64,000 nt of DNA, taken from Bradyrhizobium lablabi. Lineage in GTDB: Bacteria > Pseudomonadota > Alphaproteobacteria > Rhizobiales > Xanthobacteraceae. The translations under genes were made by a program, and so were the position numbers. The notes beneath the pieces are model-generated. The model was not told the origin of the DNA. It did no database searches and saw only the letters and a program-made list of their open reading frames with translations. Where the stretch lies: contig NZ_LT670844.1 in assembly GCF_900141755.1 (NCBI RefSeq), positions 3,658,001 to 3,722,000 of the forward strand, read 5' to 3'. Of the stretch, positions 9,001 to 16,360 are shown piece by piece; within the stretch, counting starts at the first letter, position 1, and every line of letters begins with the position of its first letter.

Positions 9001-9542
9001 ATCGCGGTGCGCCGCGGCTGCCGCGTGATCTTGCGGTCGCCGGCGAATTCGAGCTGCGACAGCCGCGGCCTCGTGACGATATTGGCGCCCGGCAACAGGC
9101 GCTCGATGATCGGGCGCATGGTGGCGGCGCCGAGCAACAGCGTCTCGTCGCGGCCGCGGCGGTTGAGGATACGGTCGGTGAAGACGTGGCCGCGCTCGAG
9201 ATCGGCCGCGATCTGGATTTCGTCGACCGCGAGAAACGACACGTCGAGATCCCTGGGCATCGCTTCGACAGTCGAAACCCAGAACCGCGGCCTCGGCGGT
9301 TTTATCTTCTCTTCGCCGGTGATCAGCGCGACGGAATCTGGGCCGGCGCGATCGGCGATCTTGTTGTAGACCTCGCGCGCCAGAAGCCGCAGCGGCAGCC
9401 CGATCAGCCCCGAGGAATGCGCCAGCATCCGCTCGATCGCGAGATGGGTCTTGCCGGTATTGGTCGGGCCGAGCACCGCGGTGACGCCTGAGCCGGGAGC
9501 GCGGTCATTCGCGGACGTGAAGGGATGAGACGAAAAGGCCAT
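6081..9542 (-). CDS. SUV3-like ATP-dependent RNA/DNA helicase with long low-complexity C-terminus
   Basis: The 1153-residue protein starts with a superfamily 2 helicase core. The Walker A is GPTNTGKT at residues 25-32, the DEIQ box is near residue 108, and motif VI QIAGRAGR is near 270. DEIQ and this order are characteristic of the SUV3/MgpS group, which in mitochondria works with RNA decay. From about residue 790 the chain becomes Ala/Glu/Pro-rich, then basic, and finally carries Arg-Asp and Gly-Gly-Arg-Asp repeats, predicted to be disordered and nucleic-acid binding. The S4 gene lies downstream on the same strand. The role in RNA metabolism is inferred. Confidence 0.88.
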   Translation of the reverse strand: MAFSSHPFTSANDRAPGSGVTAVLGPTNTGKTHLAIERMLAHSSGLIGLPLRLLAREVYNKIADRAGPDSVALITGEEKIKPPRPRFWVSTVEAMPRDLDVSFLAVDEIQIAADLERGHVFTDRILNRRGRDETLLLGAATMRPIIERLLPGANIVTRPRLSQLEFAGDRKITRQPRRTAIVAFSADEVYAIAELIRRQHGGAAVVLGSLSPRTRNAQVAMFQNGDVDYLVATDAVGMGLNLDVDHVAFASDRKYDGYQFRRLNPAEFAQIAGRAGRATRDGTFGTTGRCAPFEPELVNALQNHTFDSVKVLQWRNSKLDFSSLGALQVSLALSPSHDALTRAPIAEDLRVLDHAARDADVREMAHGAAAVERLWDACQIPDYRKIAPAAHAELVTSLFEFLMKKGRVPDAWFSAQVELADRADGDIDTLSGRIAQIRTWTFVANRPDWLADPEHWQSITREVENKLSDALHLRLTERFVDRRTSVLMRRLRENTMLNTEIGKTGEVIVEGHVIGRLDGFTFAPDAAEAGSDTKALQATAQKALAGEIDARAEKLSAAPDDQFVLTSDATIRWTGDAVAKLVAADDALHPRLRIISDDRLTGAPREAVQTRLDLWLKTHIEKLLGPLFDLTKAEDITGIARGIAFQLIEALGVLERSKISAEMKDLDQPSRASLRKYGVRFGAYHIYLPALLKPAARALASLLWAEKQSNVDMSALSGAQHLAGSGRTSFPIDKALPRDAYRVLGYRQCGERAVRVDILERLADLIRPALAWRETSPGEKPAGAFDGRGFVVTQAMTSLTGSAGEDFASILRALGYRMERRPPLPPKPVVVEAPAAEAAPSEAAPDAASEAAIVVAVEAASAETADVAVAPTVAAEEPVAVEAPPEQPAPVAEAPQEPAAVEATSETTPEIPAVSDAAPADAAAVEASAADASVADIAAAVVAPEAAAAEVAAVPELIEVWRPGGRSEERRPRHDRARHRHHDRPQQGAAPAAVAAAGEPGEAPKGERHRRGRRDRNHEFRKPRPDAPVEGAPVAVAAEGAPASEPREDKGRPPRERFEGKGRDRDRDRDQGRDRDKGKFGGGRDKGREHGGRDNGGRDKGGRDKGGRESGPSHRQYATSASPRERDRPIDPNSPFAKLAALKEQLAANRKDR

Positions 9543-9845
9543 GTTTTCTGCTGGTTTCTGCGTCGCTGGGATCGTCGCTGGAATGGAGGGAAGTGTGTCA
9601 CAATGCGACGCCTTCGAGGTCGCGGCTTAAGCTCTGGAACGGTTGCGGAACGAATCGCGCCCGAATCGCTGACTCCAACCAACTCCGGTTTCGTTCACCG
9701 CAACATCTCGCGTTGACGCTTTCGTGACGGCACTAGATCAAGCTTTGAGCGGGTCCACAAGGAGCGGTTTGGCGGCGAATTCCTTAAAGTTTTGGGCGGG
9801 CCGGAGTCGAATCAGAAGCGGGGAAGAGTCAAGCGGCGAGTCGCG
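9543..9845. other. intergenic region upstream of the helicase gene
   Basis: No credible gene is seen. The first 150 bases must hold the helicase promoter and leader. The remainder leads into a REP palindrome. Confidence 0.35.
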
Positions 9846-9964
9846 CTCTATCGCTCCCCTCCCCCTTGCGGGGAGGGGTCGGGGAAGGGGGGCCACACGG
9901 GCAGTCCCGATGCGGCCACCCCTCTCCCCAACCCTCCCCCGCAAGGGGGGAGGGAGCGATAGAG
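9846..9964. repeat. large REP palindrome, family F (copy 1)
   Basis: Arms starting ctctatcgctcccctccccc and ending ggggggagggagcgatagag pair over about 50 bases each, with G-rich and C-rich halves. Relatives sit at 54669-54817 and 57587-57771 and inside 50021-50306. Position right after the DUF3108 gene suggests a transcript-end structure. Confidence 0.85.
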
Positions 9965-9990
9965 TTGTCGCCAGGCTCTTACGCAAAACG

Positions 9991-10869
9991 TCAATTCGTC
10001 TTCGCCACCCGCGGCGGCGTCGCCTGCGTGACGAACTGGGTCGCCTCCAGCATGGCGGTGCCGAGCGGGGTCGGGATGATCATCCGGAACGGCACCAGAA
10101 GGCGGGTTCCGGCGACGGGTGCGAAGGCGATCTCGATGTTGCGCTGGGCGGTGAGATATTTGATCACCGCGCGGTCGGGGATGTATCCCGAGACCGGCGA
10201 GAAATACACCGCGCAAACCACGACCGGGCCGCGATAGCCCTTCTCGGCCTTCACGGTTTCCATCCGCTTGAAGTCGAGCTTTAAATCATACCGCATGCGG
10301 CCGTCGAAGATCGCAGCTCCCGTGCGGCAGGCTTCGGGCGAGAGCGGATCTGACGTGCCGGGCACCCGCAGCATCGATCCCGTCATCGGATCGAAGACGC
10401 CGCGGCGATGCGCCTCGGTTACGGGAATCCTATCCGGATCGACCGGCGGATCCGGCTCGATACCGTATTCCTTCACCGTGCCGTTGGCCAAAACCATGTG
10501 AATGGCTTCGGTTTTCTTCGAGGTCGTGGTGGACGCTGAATAATTGGTCGCTACCGGAAACCCGTTGACGACGCGGCCTTGCGCGGCGCCCGTGCCGGAG
10601 CCGGAGGCAAACGTCTTCAGAAGTCCCGAGGTGCCGCCGAAGGCGGACGCCGAAAACTGATCGTCCGAGATGTCGATGGTCCAGGCGCCCTTGCCGACGG
10701 GAATGCCGGCCAATGTCGCCTCATATTGCGCCTCCAGCCTACCTTGCGCGAACGCCGCGGGCGAGGCCAAGAGCGAGGCCAAGAGCACCCAAGTGCCGGC
10801 GCAAAGGGCGGCGAACACCCGCAGCACCGACAGCGCGGTCCGGGGCGAAATCGTCTTGTCGGTAATCAC
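9991..10869 (-). CDS. DUF3108 domain-containing exported protein
   Basis: I place the start at the GTG at 10869, which has an AGGA box about nine bases upstream and gives a signal peptide ending around ASPAAFAQ; an in-frame GTG at 10962 would add 31 residues. The mature chain of about 260 residues reads as the DUF3108 beta-rich fold (LEAQYEATLAGIPVGKGAWTI). Proteins of this family are periplasmic and of unknown function. No partner gene is apparent. The gene is divergent from rpmB. Confidence 0.8.
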   Translation of the reverse strand: MITDKTISPRTALSVLRVFAALCAGTWVLLASLLASPAAFAQGRLEAQYEATLAGIPVGKGAWTIDISDDQFSASAFGGTSGLLKTFASGSGTGAAQGRVVNGFPVATNYSASTTTSKKTEAIHMVLANGTVKEYGIEPDPPVDPDRIPVTEAHRRGVFDPMTGSMLRVPGTSDPLSPEACRTGAAIFDGRMRYDLKLDFKRMETVKAEKGYRGPVVVCAVYFSPVSGYIPDRAVIKYLTAQRNIEIAFAPVAGTRLLVPFRMIIPTPLGTAMLEATQFVTQATPPRVAKTN

Positions 10870-10962
10870 CAGGGGTAGTCCTGCTTCACGCGCGATCGAT
10901 ATGTTATTTAAGCAAAAAGGGCCGGCAAACAACGGACCGGCGCGCTTTTTGGGAAAATCCAC

Positions 10963-11284
10963 TAATGGCCCGCGCCGGAACTTATAATTCGGCGGCGAAT
11001 GCGCCGTTTATATGATGGCCAAATCACAGGGAACGCTCGCAAAATCAGCTTTTTGCGAGGTCTTGGCGCGCGTATTCCGCAAAACTGGGAACCGGTTTTG
11101 CGATCAGAATACGCGCAAAACAAAGAATTGAGAGCCTTTTTCGGCAAAGCCGGAAAGGGCTCTCATCCCAAAACCTTGACGCCCCGGCGCTCAGCCCCTA
11201 TACGTCCCCGGTTCCTGAAAATGGACGAGATTTTTCAACCCCCGAGGGACCGAACAGGCCGGGGATGGCAGAGGATTTATTGCG
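10963..11284. other. spacer between the DUF3108 gene and rpmB
   Basis: It holds divergent promoters and one hairpin-forming element at 11068-11116. The rpmB ribosome-binding site is probably the purine-rich stretch ending at about 11278. I see no gene. Confidence 0.4.
11068..11116. repeat. RPE-like hairpin upstream of rpmB
   Basis: The arms gcgcgtattc and gaatacgcgc pair exactly, with cgcaaaac / gttttgcg inside them, giving a long imperfect hairpin. It resembles the short palindromic elements spread through rhizobial intergenic DNA. Confidence 0.7.
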
Positions 11285-11593
11285 ATGTCGCGGCGCTGCG
11301 AACTGACGGCCAAGGGCCCGCAAGTGGGCCACAAGGTCAGCCACTCCAATATCAAGACCAAGCGGCGCTTCCTGCCGAACCTGTGCAACGTCACCTTCAT
11401 CTCGGACGCGCTCGGCCGCAACGTCCGCCTGCGCGTCTCGACCAACGCCATCAAGAGCGTCGACCACCGCGGCGGCCTCGATGCGTTTTTGATCAAGGCG
11501 AAGGCGGACGTCTTGTCGCCGCGCGCGCTGGATTTGAAGCGGGCGATCGAGAAGAAGGTGGCTGCGGCGGCGCCGGAGAAGAAGGCGGGCTGA
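11285..11593 (+). CDS. rpmB: 50S ribosomal protein L28
   Basis: The 102-residue product begins [22 protein letters not shown] and continues with [10 protein letters not shown], the conserved L28 N-terminus, followed by the [14 protein letters not shown] segment. It is the longer alphaproteobacterial form with a Lys/Ala-rich tail. L28 binds near the exit side of the large subunit. The gene stands alone and is closed by a strong terminator. Confidence 0.97.
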   Translation: MSRRCELTAKGPQVGHKVSHSNIKTKRRFLPNLCNVTFISDALGRNVRLRVSTNAIKSVDHRGGLDAFLIKAKADVLSPRALDLKRAIEKKVAAAAPEKKAG

Positions 11594-11631
11594 GGGCGTC
11601 GAATAGCGTCAGCACTTTTCGGAATTGATTG

Positions 11632-11659
11632 GCCGGGTCGAAAGACCCGGCTGTTTTTT
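11632..11659 (+). terminator. Rho-independent terminator of rpmB
   Basis: The stem gccgggtc / gacccggc with a gaaa tetraloop is followed by tgtttttt, 38 bases past the rpmB stop. It also marks the left edge of the accessory islet. Confidence 0.9.
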
Positions 11660-11746
11660 GGAAAGTACGGGATAATCAACAAAAGACTTCTGCAGGTCCG
11701 TGTCTGCCTTTGATCAAAGCGGACCTTCGTTTCGTACCCTAAATCT

Positions 11747-12862
11747 TTAGCGTCGACGCATCTGTACCTCGACGGCGGTAAGCAGCGCCTCTTCGTAGGC
11801 GCGTTGAAAGCGATTGAAATAGGAGCGCTGGTTGATGAATCTTGCGATGGCCTCACTCTCTCTCGTCTTGGGACTTGGAACGGTGAATTCGAGTCCTAGG
11901 AAACCCGTCAGCACGAGGCGGAACAAACACGCCGCATAATCGATGATCGGATTCTGATTTAGCATGAGGGCGTTGCCCTCCACGTCGTTGCCATGCAGGA
12001 AATCATTACGGAGATCGTAAACCTTTCGGCAGATCCAGGTAGCGAGTTGCTTTTGTTGGGGCGCCTTGCCAAGGATCGTGTGAGCCGGCTCCGCAAGCTT
12101 CTGATTGAGCCATTTGACGGACTCGAGTAACGCGGAGACCGTACCGAAGTCCGATTGGCCTGTGCTGCCCGGATGCGCGACGATTTCGAAAGCACTCACC
12201 CAAAGGGCCAGCGAGCGGCCGGTGTCGTAGAAAACAGCGGCGGTCATTGCAGGGATACGTCCGGCCTCATTCGCCATATTCAGCGCCCGGAACAGCGCCT
12301 TATCCTTCCATTTCGGTTGATCGTCGGAGAAGCGAATCACCCAACGATTCAGAAGCTCACGCGCCAAAGGCTCGTCAATGTCAGGCTCATTGATCGTGGC
12401 CTGCGGTTGTTCCGGGAAGCACTGCCCCTTGAATTCTTCCAACACATGGCCGTGTGACACTGCGGGATTGACCATGTGGATGCCTTCATAGCTCCTGTCG
12501 ATCATCCAAGGGTAGAACTGGAAAGCGTTAGAAAACGCCAACCCATTGGCGCGCTGGTAGCGTAATCGCGACGATCGTGCATAAGGGACAATCGAAACGG
12601 AAACGATATCGCGGAAAGCGGTGACAGCTTCGGCGGTGCGATATGACGGGGGTGCGTCATCCTTGATCAACAGGAGGGATGGCCATACCCGTTCTTTGAA
12701 CTGGCCGGAAAACTTCGAAAGGAAGGTCATTAGTTCAGGATGATCGGCCCGAAGTGTCTGAACCCGGGCGTCGGTCGGCGATACGATAGCAGCAAAGTCG
12801 CATTCGACAGCGCCCCTCATATCAAGGTTAGGTAGAATAAGTATAGGACTCCACACATCCAT
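11747..12862 (-). CDS. HEPN/ApeA-like protein of unknown function
   Basis: I recognise no full family for this 371-residue soluble protein. The C-terminal half is helical and carries RNDFLH at residues 285-290, which fits the R-x4-H catalytic pattern of HEPN ribonucleases; the surrounding YDLRNDFLHGNDV resembles the ApeA-like HEPN group found in phage-defence and toxin genes. The N-terminal half looks like a separate mixed alpha/beta domain. G+C content is visibly lower than in the flanks. It is divergent from the next two genes, with a 116-base shared leader. A defensive RNase role is inference only. Confidence 0.6.
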   Translation of the reverse strand: MDVWSPILILPNLDMRGAVECDFAAIVSPTDARVQTLRADHPELMTFLSKFSGQFKERVWPSLLLIKDDAPPSYRTAEAVTAFRDIVSVSIVPYARSSRLRYQRANGLAFSNAFQFYPWMIDRSYEGIHMVNPAVSHGHVLEEFKGQCFPEQPQATINEPDIDEPLARELLNRWVIRFSDDQPKWKDKALFRALNMANEAGRIPAMTAAVFYDTGRSLALWVSAFEIVAHPGSTGQSDFGTVSALLESVKWLNQKLAEPAHTILGKAPQQKQLATWICRKVYDLRNDFLHGNDVEGNALMLNQNPIIDYAACLFRLVLTGFLGLEFTVPSPKTRESEAIARFINQRSYFNRFQRAYEEALLTAVEVQMRRR

Positions 12863-12978
12863 TTTAAGTCACTCGGGAAGGCACCGACGCTGCGCCATCG
12901 TCCTAGGTTGCATTCTGCCTTAATGCGCGATTCGGCGGGCTAGAATTCCAAATCCGCCATTATACTCGTGAGATTATT

Positions 12979-13569
12979 ATGGCCCTTGCCGTTGATCCCG
13001 TGCCAAGAGACTACCGCCAGCGCAAAAAGCTGTGGGTCAACAGCAGCCTATGGCTCGGAATCAATGAACGCCCCTATGTCCCGTTGGCCGTGCAAGGGCT
13101 GGGCTATGCCGAACGAATGCTCCTGGAAATGGAGGAACGGCTTGCCGAGATGACCGCCAGCCCGGGACCTCGCAACGCGCGTGATCGTTTGCTCTCGGAA
13201 TGCTCTTCCCATTCGGTACTCTGGGTATTCGGCCTCTATGAGGTCGTGCGCGTCATCAAGGACGCGAGGACGCATCACTTCGAAGCGATGCGTAATTTGT
13301 TCTGGCAGTTGGAAGTTCTACGAATGCCGCTCGCTAAGCACGAAGTGAAGCGAACCGATCGTAAGGAAGCTCCTCCCGTTCACTATCCGACAAACTCTTG
13401 GGAGCCAGAGACGGGGCGAGTAGGATGGATCAGTATTGATCCTCTGAGCCATGCTTCCCGCGTCGTGACGCGCCACGAATTCGCCGATGAATTCTTGTCC
13501 GTCACAGCGTTCGAGCCAGCGTCGCAACCCCCATTCCCCATCGGCGGGCAGCTCGGCCTAGATGATTGA
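12979..13569 (+). CDS. hypothetical protein of the accessory islet
   Basis: This 196-residue protein is not recognised. It is soluble, with a long helical middle (LGYAERMLLEMEERLAEM then VLWVFGLYEVVRVIKDART) and a polar C-terminal part. The end overlaps or closely precedes the GIY-YIG-like gene, so the two form an operon divergent from the HEPN-like gene. Its base composition matches the islet rather than the flanks. Confidence 0.6.
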   Translation: MALAVDPVPRDYRQRKKLWVNSSLWLGINERPYVPLAVQGLGYAERMLLEMEERLAEMTASPGPRNARDRLLSECSSHSVLWVFGLYEVVRVIKDARTHHFEAMRNLFWQLEVLRMPLAKHEVKRTDRKEAPPVHYPTNSWEPETGRVGWISIDPLSHASRVVTRHEFADEFLSVTAFEPASQPPFPIGGQLGLDD

Positions 13570-13588
13570 TATCGACGGGGAGCATTGC

Positions 13589-14296
13589 ATGGATCCTAAA
13601 TTCGCTAGGTTTGTTGAATCGCTCGCACCCAAGCTTGCGGATTTGCTTGTACGGCCTCCCGTAAAGGCAGGCGCACTTCCAAGGGATATGCCGATGTCGG
13701 GCGTGTACCTTTTTAGCGAAGGAACGAAGCATCTCTGTGTCGGCCGATCCAATACACTTCGCAAGCGTCATGGCCGCCATTGCCTGCCCGGCGCAACCTA
13801 CAAGCAGGCCGCATTTGCATTCCAGCTTGCGCGGGAAGCGACCGGGTCAATCACCGCGTCCTATCGCCCGGGTGCGGCAAGCCGTGCGGGGTTAATGGAA
13901 GTGCCCGCTTTCCGTGACGCCTTTCACGCAGCCAAGGCACGTATCCGAGCGATGGACTATCGGTTTGTCGAAGAGACCGACCAGACATGCCAGGCACTGC
14001 TCGGAATTTACTGCTCCGTCGCGTTGGCGACGCCCTACAAGACTTCGGTACCCTCTAACCTCGCCACGACCCCAGCCGCGCAATTGCCCGACGGGCAAAT
14101 CACCAATTTCCTGTCCAGCCCCCTACGCAAAAATATTTCTGTTTTTCCGAAATACAAATCAAGCTATATGATTCACCGTCCCGCCTCACTGGAGGGGCGG
14201 TTCGCGATCGTCACGGACGCGAGGCGGGATGCGGTGGACGCGGATGCGCCGATAACGAACGGCGCTGAGGCGGACGGCGAAGTCGTGTGGTCCTGA
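13589..14296 (+). CDS. GIY-YIG-like nuclease-fold protein with repeat-derived C-terminus
   Basis: The segment SGVYLFSEGTKHLCVGRSNTLRKRHGRH is a variant GIY-YIG signature (GVY, then CVG, then Arg-x3-R...H). I choose the ATG at 13589, which has gggga six bases ahead; an upstream ATG at 13562 adds nine residues and overlaps the previous gene. In relatives that I recall, the catalytic Glu sits in an LLEIYC-type helix; here the codon at 14003-14005 is GGA (Gly). The last 70 or so residues appear to be translated from a dispersed repeat that starts near 14084, so the original C-terminus is lost. It may be inactive. Confidence 0.6.
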   Translation: MDPKFARFVESLAPKLADLLVRPPVKAGALPRDMPMSGVYLFSEGTKHLCVGRSNTLRKRHGRHCLPGATYKQAAFAFQLAREATGSITASYRPGAASRAGLMEVPAFRDAFHAAKARIRAMDYRFVEETDQTCQALLGIYCSVALATPYKTSVPSNLATTPAAQLPDGQITNFLSSPLRKNISVFPKYKSSYMIHRPASLEGRFAIVTDARRDAVDADAPITNGAEADGEVVWS

Positions 14297-14610
14297 CACC
14301 CCGACGCTGGTGTCAAGTTGGCGGAGGTAACTCTGCTGGCGACGGTGGCAAGAAAGCCCGGTCACCGGGGAGAGCACGAAATAAGCCGTAAACCATTGCG
14401 TGGGGAATGCTGGGTGATTCCGGTGTGACCTGACTAACGCGTGTGCGTTCTACCACTATCATTGCACACGCGGCTATCGGGCGCATCGGGCGCCCGGCAT
14501 TCCCTGCGCCCTCTGTTAGCGGAGGGCGGGAAATAACAGCAAAACTCGGGCGCAACGCGCGGCGAGATTGCGAAATTTTGTCTGTCTAATGACGGGTTGT
14601 TTTCCTGAAA
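14084..14610. repeat. dispersed Bradyrhizobium-type repeat, about 0.5 kb
   Basis: From ttgcccgacgggcaaatc onward the sequence follows a pattern I recall as scattered in many copies in Bradyrhizobium genomes: a region coding IVTDARRDAVDADA, then a segment with gcgcccggcattccctgcgc, ending near the stretch cgaaattttgtctgtc. It contains no gene of its own. It supplies the 3' end of the GIY-YIG-like gene. Exact borders need comparison with other copies. Confidence 0.55.
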
Positions 14611-14623
14611 AGAGATTACGCAT

Positions 14624-14733
14624 CGGCCCCTCCACGTCATTGCGAGGAGCGACGCGACGAAGCAATCCAGCTTTCTCACCGCGGATGCAAAGCTGGATTG
14701 CTTCGCTTCGCTCGCAATGACGTGGAGGGGCCG
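14624..14733. repeat. REP palindrome, family B (copy 1)
   Basis: The arms cggcccctccacgtcattgc and gcaatgacgtggaggggccg are exact reverse complements, and the inner part carries gaagcaatcca on both strands. Relatives are at 15288-15372, 20299-20415 and 21659-21774. It lies just upstream of the aroQ paralogue. Confidence 0.9.
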
Positions 14734-14845
14734 CAGCCCGGCGCAATGCGAAATCCGGGCCCGGCGGACCTGCAATCCCGGATTGCGCTTCGCACCATCC
14801 GGGATACGCTGCCTCACCGGCCCCGATTAAAAAAGAGGAAACACC

Positions 14846-15283
14846 ATGAAACGAGTGATGATCCTGAACGGTCCGAACCTCAATCTGCTCGGCGTGCGGG
14901 AGCCGCATATTTACGGCAACACGACCTTGGCGCAGATCAAGGAGAACTGCGAGAAGGTGGCGGGGCAGCTCGGGCTTACGCTCGCCTTTCACCAGTCGAA
15001 CCACGAGGGGGAGCTGGTCGACCTGATCCAGGAGGCGCGCAAGAGCGCGGATGCCATCATCATCAATCCGGCCGGCTATTCCTTTACCTCGATCGCGATC
15101 GTCGATGCGATCAAGGCGTTCGAGGGGCCGGTGATCGAGGTGCACATCTCCAACATCCACGCCCGCGACGAATATCACCGGCATTCGAAGATATCGCACG
15201 CCGCGACCGCCGTGATCTGCGGCCTGGGCCCGCAAGGCTATATCGCCGCGATCCACGCGCTGCCGCAGATGGGGAAGAAGTAG
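14846..15283 (+). CDS. AroQ-type (type II) 3-dehydroquinate dehydratase paralogue
   Basis: At 145 residues it has the type II dehydroquinase fold signature: PNLNLLGVREPHIYG, with Arg18 and the catalytic Tyr23, then QSNHEGELVDLI, and HISNIHAR with His100 and Arg107. Two positions that I recall as invariant differ: the His of the usual NPGAYTHTS motif is Phe80 (NPAGYSFTS), and the Arg of FRRHS is His111 (YHRHS). The start follows a strong aaagagg box. It is not next to accB/accC, where the biosynthetic aroQ usually lies in this group, but heads a cluster with a hydrolase and an ABC importer. I infer a catabolic paralogue with shifted specificity. Confidence 0.8.
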   Translation: MKRVMILNGPNLNLLGVREPHIYGNTTLAQIKENCEKVAGQLGLTLAFHQSNHEGELVDLIQEARKSADAIIINPAGYSFTSIAIVDAIKAFEGPVIEVHISNIHARDEYHRHSKISHAATAVICGLGPQGYIAAIHALPQMGKK

Positions 15284-15287
15284 CCCT

Positions 15288-15372
15288 CGTCATTGCGAGC
15301 GCAGCGAAGCAATCCACAGCGCCGCATCGGGATAGATGGATTGCTTCGTCCGCTGCGCTCCTCGCAATGACG
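15288..15372. repeat. REP palindrome, family B (copy 2)
   Basis: The arms cgtcattgcgagcgcagcg and the matching gcgctcctcgcaatgacg, with gaagcaatcca repeated inside, form a hairpin between the aroQ paralogue and the cyclase gene. Confidence 0.88.
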
Positions 15373-15423
15373 GTCTTTGTTGTATTTCGAATTGCGTAAC
15401 CCAATCCCCCGGAGACCCCACCC

Positions 15424-16110
15424 GTGAAAATCGTCGATCTCAGCCGCGAGCTTTATCACAAGACCCCGACCTATCCGGGCCATCCGCCCATCATCCACGG
15501 CGTCTGGACCACGCACGAAGAGTCCTTTGTCGCGTCCGGCAATGTGCATGGGCTGTCCTCGATGTACATCTCGATGCCCGACCATGCCGGCACCCATATC
15601 GATGCGTTCAGGCATTTCAACAAGGGTGGCCAGCCGATCAACGAATATCCGCTGGAAAACTGCATCGTGCCGGGCATCTGCCTTGATCTCCGCCACATCG
15701 CGCCGCGAGCCGAGATCACGCCTTCCGATCTCGAGGCGGCGGTGAAGCAAGCCGGCGTCACCGTGCCGAAGCGCGGCACAGTGTTGTTGTGCACCGGCCA
15801 TCACGCGCGCACCTTTCCGCGGAAAGAATATGCCAGCGAAAATTCCGGCGTGAATGTCGCGGCCACCGAGTGGCTGGCCGCCCAGGGCGTCGTGCATTTC
15901 GGCATCGATTCGATGCGGCTGGGGCCCGAGGGCAAAGTGAATTCGCTGGTCCACAAGGCCTGCGGCGAGCTCGACATCACCCACATCGAAAGCCTGTGCA
16001 ATCTGGAAGCGCTGTTAGGCCAGGGCCCCTTCACCTTCATCGGCCTGCCGCTGAAAATGCGCGAGGGCACGGGCTCCCCGATCCGCGCGGTCGCGGTGTT
16101 CGGGATGTGA
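15424..16110 (+). CDS. cyclase family protein (metal-dependent hydrolase, KynB / isatin hydrolase-like)
   Basis: The 228-residue product begins with a GTG. The metal-binding motif of the family, H-x-G-T-H-x-D-x3-H, is clear at His54-Ala-Gly-Thr-His58-Ile-Asp60 with His64. Family members (arylformamidase KynB, isatin hydrolase) hydrolyse amide or lactam bonds using zinc or manganese. Its place directly after the AroQ paralogue and ahead of an ABC importer suggests it opens a ring or amide of the imported compound. The substrate cannot be read from the sequence. Confidence 0.82.
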   Translation: MKIVDLSRELYHKTPTYPGHPPIIHGVWTTHEESFVASGNVHGLSSMYISMPDHAGTHIDAFRHFNKGGQPINEYPLENCIVPGICLDLRHIAPRAEITPSDLEAAVKQAGVTVPKRGTVLLCTGHHARTFPRKEYASENSGVNVAATEWLAAQGVVHFGIDSMRLGPEGKVNSLVHKACGELDITHIESLCNLEALLGQGPFTFIGLPLKMREGTGSPIRAVAVFGM

Positions 16111-16162
16111 GGGGTGGATCTTTGGAATGTGAGGCGGCTTCCCGGGCTTCAACACCCTCGGT

Positions 16163-16262
16163 GTCATACCCAGCAAAGCGGGGTATCCAGTACGCCGCGG
16201 CTTCTCGATCAATCATTGCCGTCTCCGGAATACTGGATCGCCCGGTCAAGCCGGGCGATGAC
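16163..16262. repeat. REP palindrome, family C (copy 1)
   Basis: It starts gtcatacccagcaaagcgg and contains ggtatccagtacgcc and atactggatcgcccgg, ending gcgatgac. Relatives: 22778-22874, 32453-32624 and 40338-40435. Confidence 0.85.
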
Positions 16263-16360
16263 AGCGGTATGGGGACTGAGCGAGCCGATCAAAAGCGCGT
16301 TGATGACGCCTTATTGGCATGTTTGTTGCATTTTTCGCGGCAACCAAGGGAGCCGCGTCC

